Shown here: in pieces, positions 31,276 through 32,630 of the stretch | Layout: each line of letters opens with the position of its first letter | How positions within the stretch are numbered: position 1 is the first letter of the stretch | Assembly (NCBI GenBank): GCA_029883265.1 | Contig: JAOUJM010000024.1 | Location: 1-32,630, forward strand | Origin: Gammaproteobacteria bacterium | GTDB taxonomy: Bacteria > Pseudomonadota > Gammaproteobacteria > S012-40 | Length of the DNA: 32,630 nt | Reading direction: 5' to 3' | Position numbers and translations under genes: made by a program | Notes under the pieces: generated by a model | Told to the model about the DNA's origin: nothing | Databases searched by the model: none | Seen by the model: only the letters and a program-made list of their open reading frames with translations

Positions 31276-31884
31276 TTAACGGTATTGACGCATTTGACCA
31301 ACCAAAACACCTTGAATTTGTACTCGCTGGCTGTCATAACAGAGGGGCATCATAGATGCGTTGGCAGGGTGCAGGAAAATTTTTTCATGTTTCTGTTCAA
31401 AGTATTTTAGACTTACTTCCTGTTGGTCAATTAAAGCAACCACAATATCGTTTTTCTGCGCTTGATGACAATGTTCGATAATCACCCAATCGCCATCTAT
31501 TATGCCGGCGTCTATCATGGAGTCACCTTTGACACGTAAAACGTAACAAGGTTTGTTTGTTCTTAAATGTGATGGTACTTCGATAGGTTCGGCATTTTCA
31601 ATTGCTTCAAAAGGAATACCCGCAGCGATATCGCCAAGAAAGGGCAAACAATGCGCATCTTCTGAGGATGAAAAAATATTTTTTAAACGAATTCCCCGTT
31701 GTTTGCCCGACATAGGTTCCAATAAACCAGCATCGACGAGTGCTTGAATGTGTTTGTGCATTGAACCACGAGATCTGACGCCAAGTGCGTGACACAACTC
31801 ATCAAGGGACGGGGGGTATTCAAATTGATTTAAGTGCGTTTCTAAAAAATGATATATCTCTTGTTGTCGCTTAGTTAAATTCAT
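31276..31884 (-). CDS. lexA: SOS repressor LexA
   Basis: A 202-residue LexA. The N-terminal winged helix (LTKRQQEIYHFLETHL, PPSLDELCHALGV, RSRGSMHKHIQALVDAGLLE) is followed by the hinge and the S24 peptidase domain. The self-cleavage site is Ala88-Gly89 (GDIAAGIPFEA); the catalytic dyad is Ser122 (VKGDSMIDAGI) and Lys160 (QEVSLKYF). Length equals E. coli LexA. The recognition helix differs from the enteric type (RSRGSMHKH instead of RSPNAAEEH), in agreement with a non-enteric operator upstream. A GGGGGAGG ribosome-binding site precedes the ATG at 31884. Divergent from a DNA helicase gene across a shared operator. Identification is secure. Confidence 0.96.
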   Translation of the reverse strand: MNLTKRQQEIYHFLETHLNQFEYPPSLDELCHALGVRSRGSMHKHIQALVDAGLLEPMSGKQRGIRLKNIFSSSEDAHCLPFLGDIAAGIPFEAIENAEPIEVPSHLRTNKPCYVLRVKGDSMIDAGIIDGDWVIIEHCHQAQKNDIVVALIDQQEVSLKYFEQKHEKIFLHPANASMMPLCYDSQRVQIQGVLVGQMRQYR

Positions 31885-31903
31885 GGGCCTCCCCCTTTTT
31901 TTT

Positions 31904-31947
31904 GTTCTCTATTTGTTCTATAGTATAGCATAGAACCTATAGAGAAC
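31904..31947. promoter_or_regulatory. Shared lexA/helicase operator: two GTTC-N7-GTTC boxes in inverted order
   Basis: GTTC-N7-GTTC lies at 31904-31918 and its mirror GAAC-N7-GAAC at 31933-31947; the whole 44-base block is a near-perfect palindrome centred at 31925/31926. GTTC-N7-GTTC is the LexA box described for Alphaproteobacteria. The block fills most of the 73-base gap between lexA and the helicase gene and overlaps likely -10 boxes of both (for example TATAGT), so one protein could repress both. Confidence 0.75.
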
Positions 31948-31957
31948 GGTTTATACC

Positions 31958-32630
31958 ATGGAATTGGCAGAAAAAATAGCAGAAATACAAGAAGATAAGT
32001 CAGAGAGTCGGTTTTATGCACAACTTAAATCTCGCTTCAAGGATAGAATCACTGGCGAATTAATTGTTCCTGCAAGTTCTGGCGTATTTGAGCCACTACC
32101 GAGCGAGCTTGACCCACGAATTGTTCAAGCCTTGCGAGCGAAAGGCATACACCAGCTCTACAGCCATCAAGCTCAGGCTTGGAAAATCATTCGTGCAGAA
32201 CAACATTGTGTACTAGTGACGCCAACTGCCTCAGGCAAAACGCTTTGTTATAACCTGCCGGTGATTCAATCAGTATTGCACAATAAAAACAAAGCGCTTT
32301 ATTTGTTTCCAACCAAAGCACTGGCGCAAGACCAAGTAGCGGAATTACTTGAGTTAAACCGTGCTGCCAATTTGAATCTACGGGCACACACTTTTGATGG
32401 TGACACACCAGGTGACGCCCGAAAAGCAGTGCGCATTCATGGTGATATTGTGGTGAGTAACCCGGATATGTTGCATCAAGGTATTCTACCGCACCACACC
32501 AAATGGGCACAGTTCTTTGAAAGCCTCGCCTATGTGGTCATTGATGAAATGCATATTTATCGTGGAGTGTTTGGTTCGCATATGGCAAACGTGTTGCGAC
32601 GATTGCAGCGAGTGTGTCAGTTTTCCACCG
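31958..32630 (+). CDS. MrfA/YprA-type DEAD/DEAH-box DNA helicase, N-terminal part (cut by window edge)
   Basis: 224 residues of a superfamily 2 helicase are visible, open to the right edge. The N-terminus ends in LPSELDPRIVQALRAKGIHQLYSHQAQAWK (Q-motif-like region), followed by Walker A VTPTASGKTLCYNLPV (Lys94), ALYLFPTKALAQDQ (motif Ia), THTFDGDTP-like RAHTFDGDTP, VVSNPDMLHQGILP and the Walker B DEMH at 196-199 (VIDEMHIYRGVFGSH). The order and wording match the YprA/Hrq1/MrfA helicases, which in Bacillus act in repair of mitomycin C crosslinks and carry a C-terminal DUF1998 zinc domain, which would lie beyond the edge here. Divergent from lexA over a shared LexA-type operator, so an SOS role is likely. 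The subfamily is inferred from the first third only. Confidence 0.85.
   Translation, partial: MELAEKIAEIQEDKSESRFYAQLKSRFKDRITGELIVPASSGVFEPLPSELDPRIVQALRAKGIHQLYSHQAQAWKIIRAEQHCVLVTPTASGKTLCYNLPVIQSVLHNKNKALYLFPTKALAQDQVAELLELNRAANLNLRAHTFDGDTPGDARKAVRIHGDIVVSNPDMLHQGILPHHTKWAQFFESLAYVVIDEMHIYRGVFGSHMANVLRRLQRVCQFST

Noticed and set aside
1-32630. tRNA or rRNA genes, CRISPR arrays, insertion sequences, attachment sites
   Set aside because: Read for CCA-ended cloverleaf patterns, regularly spaced repeats, transposase motifs and terminal inverted repeats; none seen.

Overview
The window reads as chromosomal DNA from a low-to-mid GC gammaproteobacterium. This is inferred from gene content: a FadE of about 826 residues next to a FadI-type thiolase and a FadJ-type multifunctional protein, a CmoM tRNA methyltransferase, an MsrA of the Escherichia coli type, a PBP7-type peptidase and a TolC-type channel. 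I cannot name the genus. One regulatory feature is not typical of enterics: the lexA promoter carries GTTC-N7-GTTC motifs, which are best known from Alphaproteobacteria. I found no rRNA, tRNA, insertion sequence or CRISPR array, and no gene-free stretch longer than about 280 bases.

Layout. Positions 1-4583 (minus) hold a fatty acid beta-oxidation operon, fadE > thiolase > multifunctional enzyme, cut by the left edge. A class V aminotransferase (4859-5989, minus) follows. Positions 6260-12685 are a cell-envelope and secretion block: a secreted subtilase with seven Ig-like repeats, a small acidic protein, an SBBP beta-propeller protein with a C-terminal anchor, and a TolC-family channel. A clear sigma70-type promoter then drives a multi-pass membrane protein and a YceI lipocalin-like protein, followed by a STAS-like protein and a ribbon-helix-helix/coiled-coil gene pair.

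Positions 15479-20307 (plus) include a 43-residue lipoprotein and a probable metal (copper) handling operon. That operon starts at a MerR/CueR-type promoter with a 19-bp spacer. It encodes a Cys/His/Met-rich exported peptide, a Tat-exported multicopper oxidase, an outer-membrane barrel, a Met/His-rich periplasmic protein, a DUF2231 membrane protein with a His-rich tail, a four-cysteine protein and a degenerate FmdB-type protein.

Positions 20320-25801 are mixed housekeeping genes: a coiled-coil membrane protein, a PBP7-like peptidase, a PiT phosphate transporter, a two-TM small protein, cmoM, msrA and an HDOD protein. Positions 25944-30277 hold a free-standing bacterial cereblon-like CULT protein, a three-gene operon (BASS transporter > VWA protein > membrane-anchored J-domain protein), an AlkB-like dioxygenase, and a DUF3445 heme-dependent demethylase-like gene that overlaps alkB tail to tail. 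A Crp/Fnr-type regulator and lexA follow. lexA is divergent from an MrfA/YprA-type DNA helicase cut by the right edge, and the two share one large symmetric operator.

The observations most worth following are the CULT protein, the lexA/helicase operator, the MerR-type promoter of the metal operon, the multicopper oxidase with its only type 1 copper site in the N-terminal domain, and the palindrome around the promoter and start codon of the DUF3445 gene.
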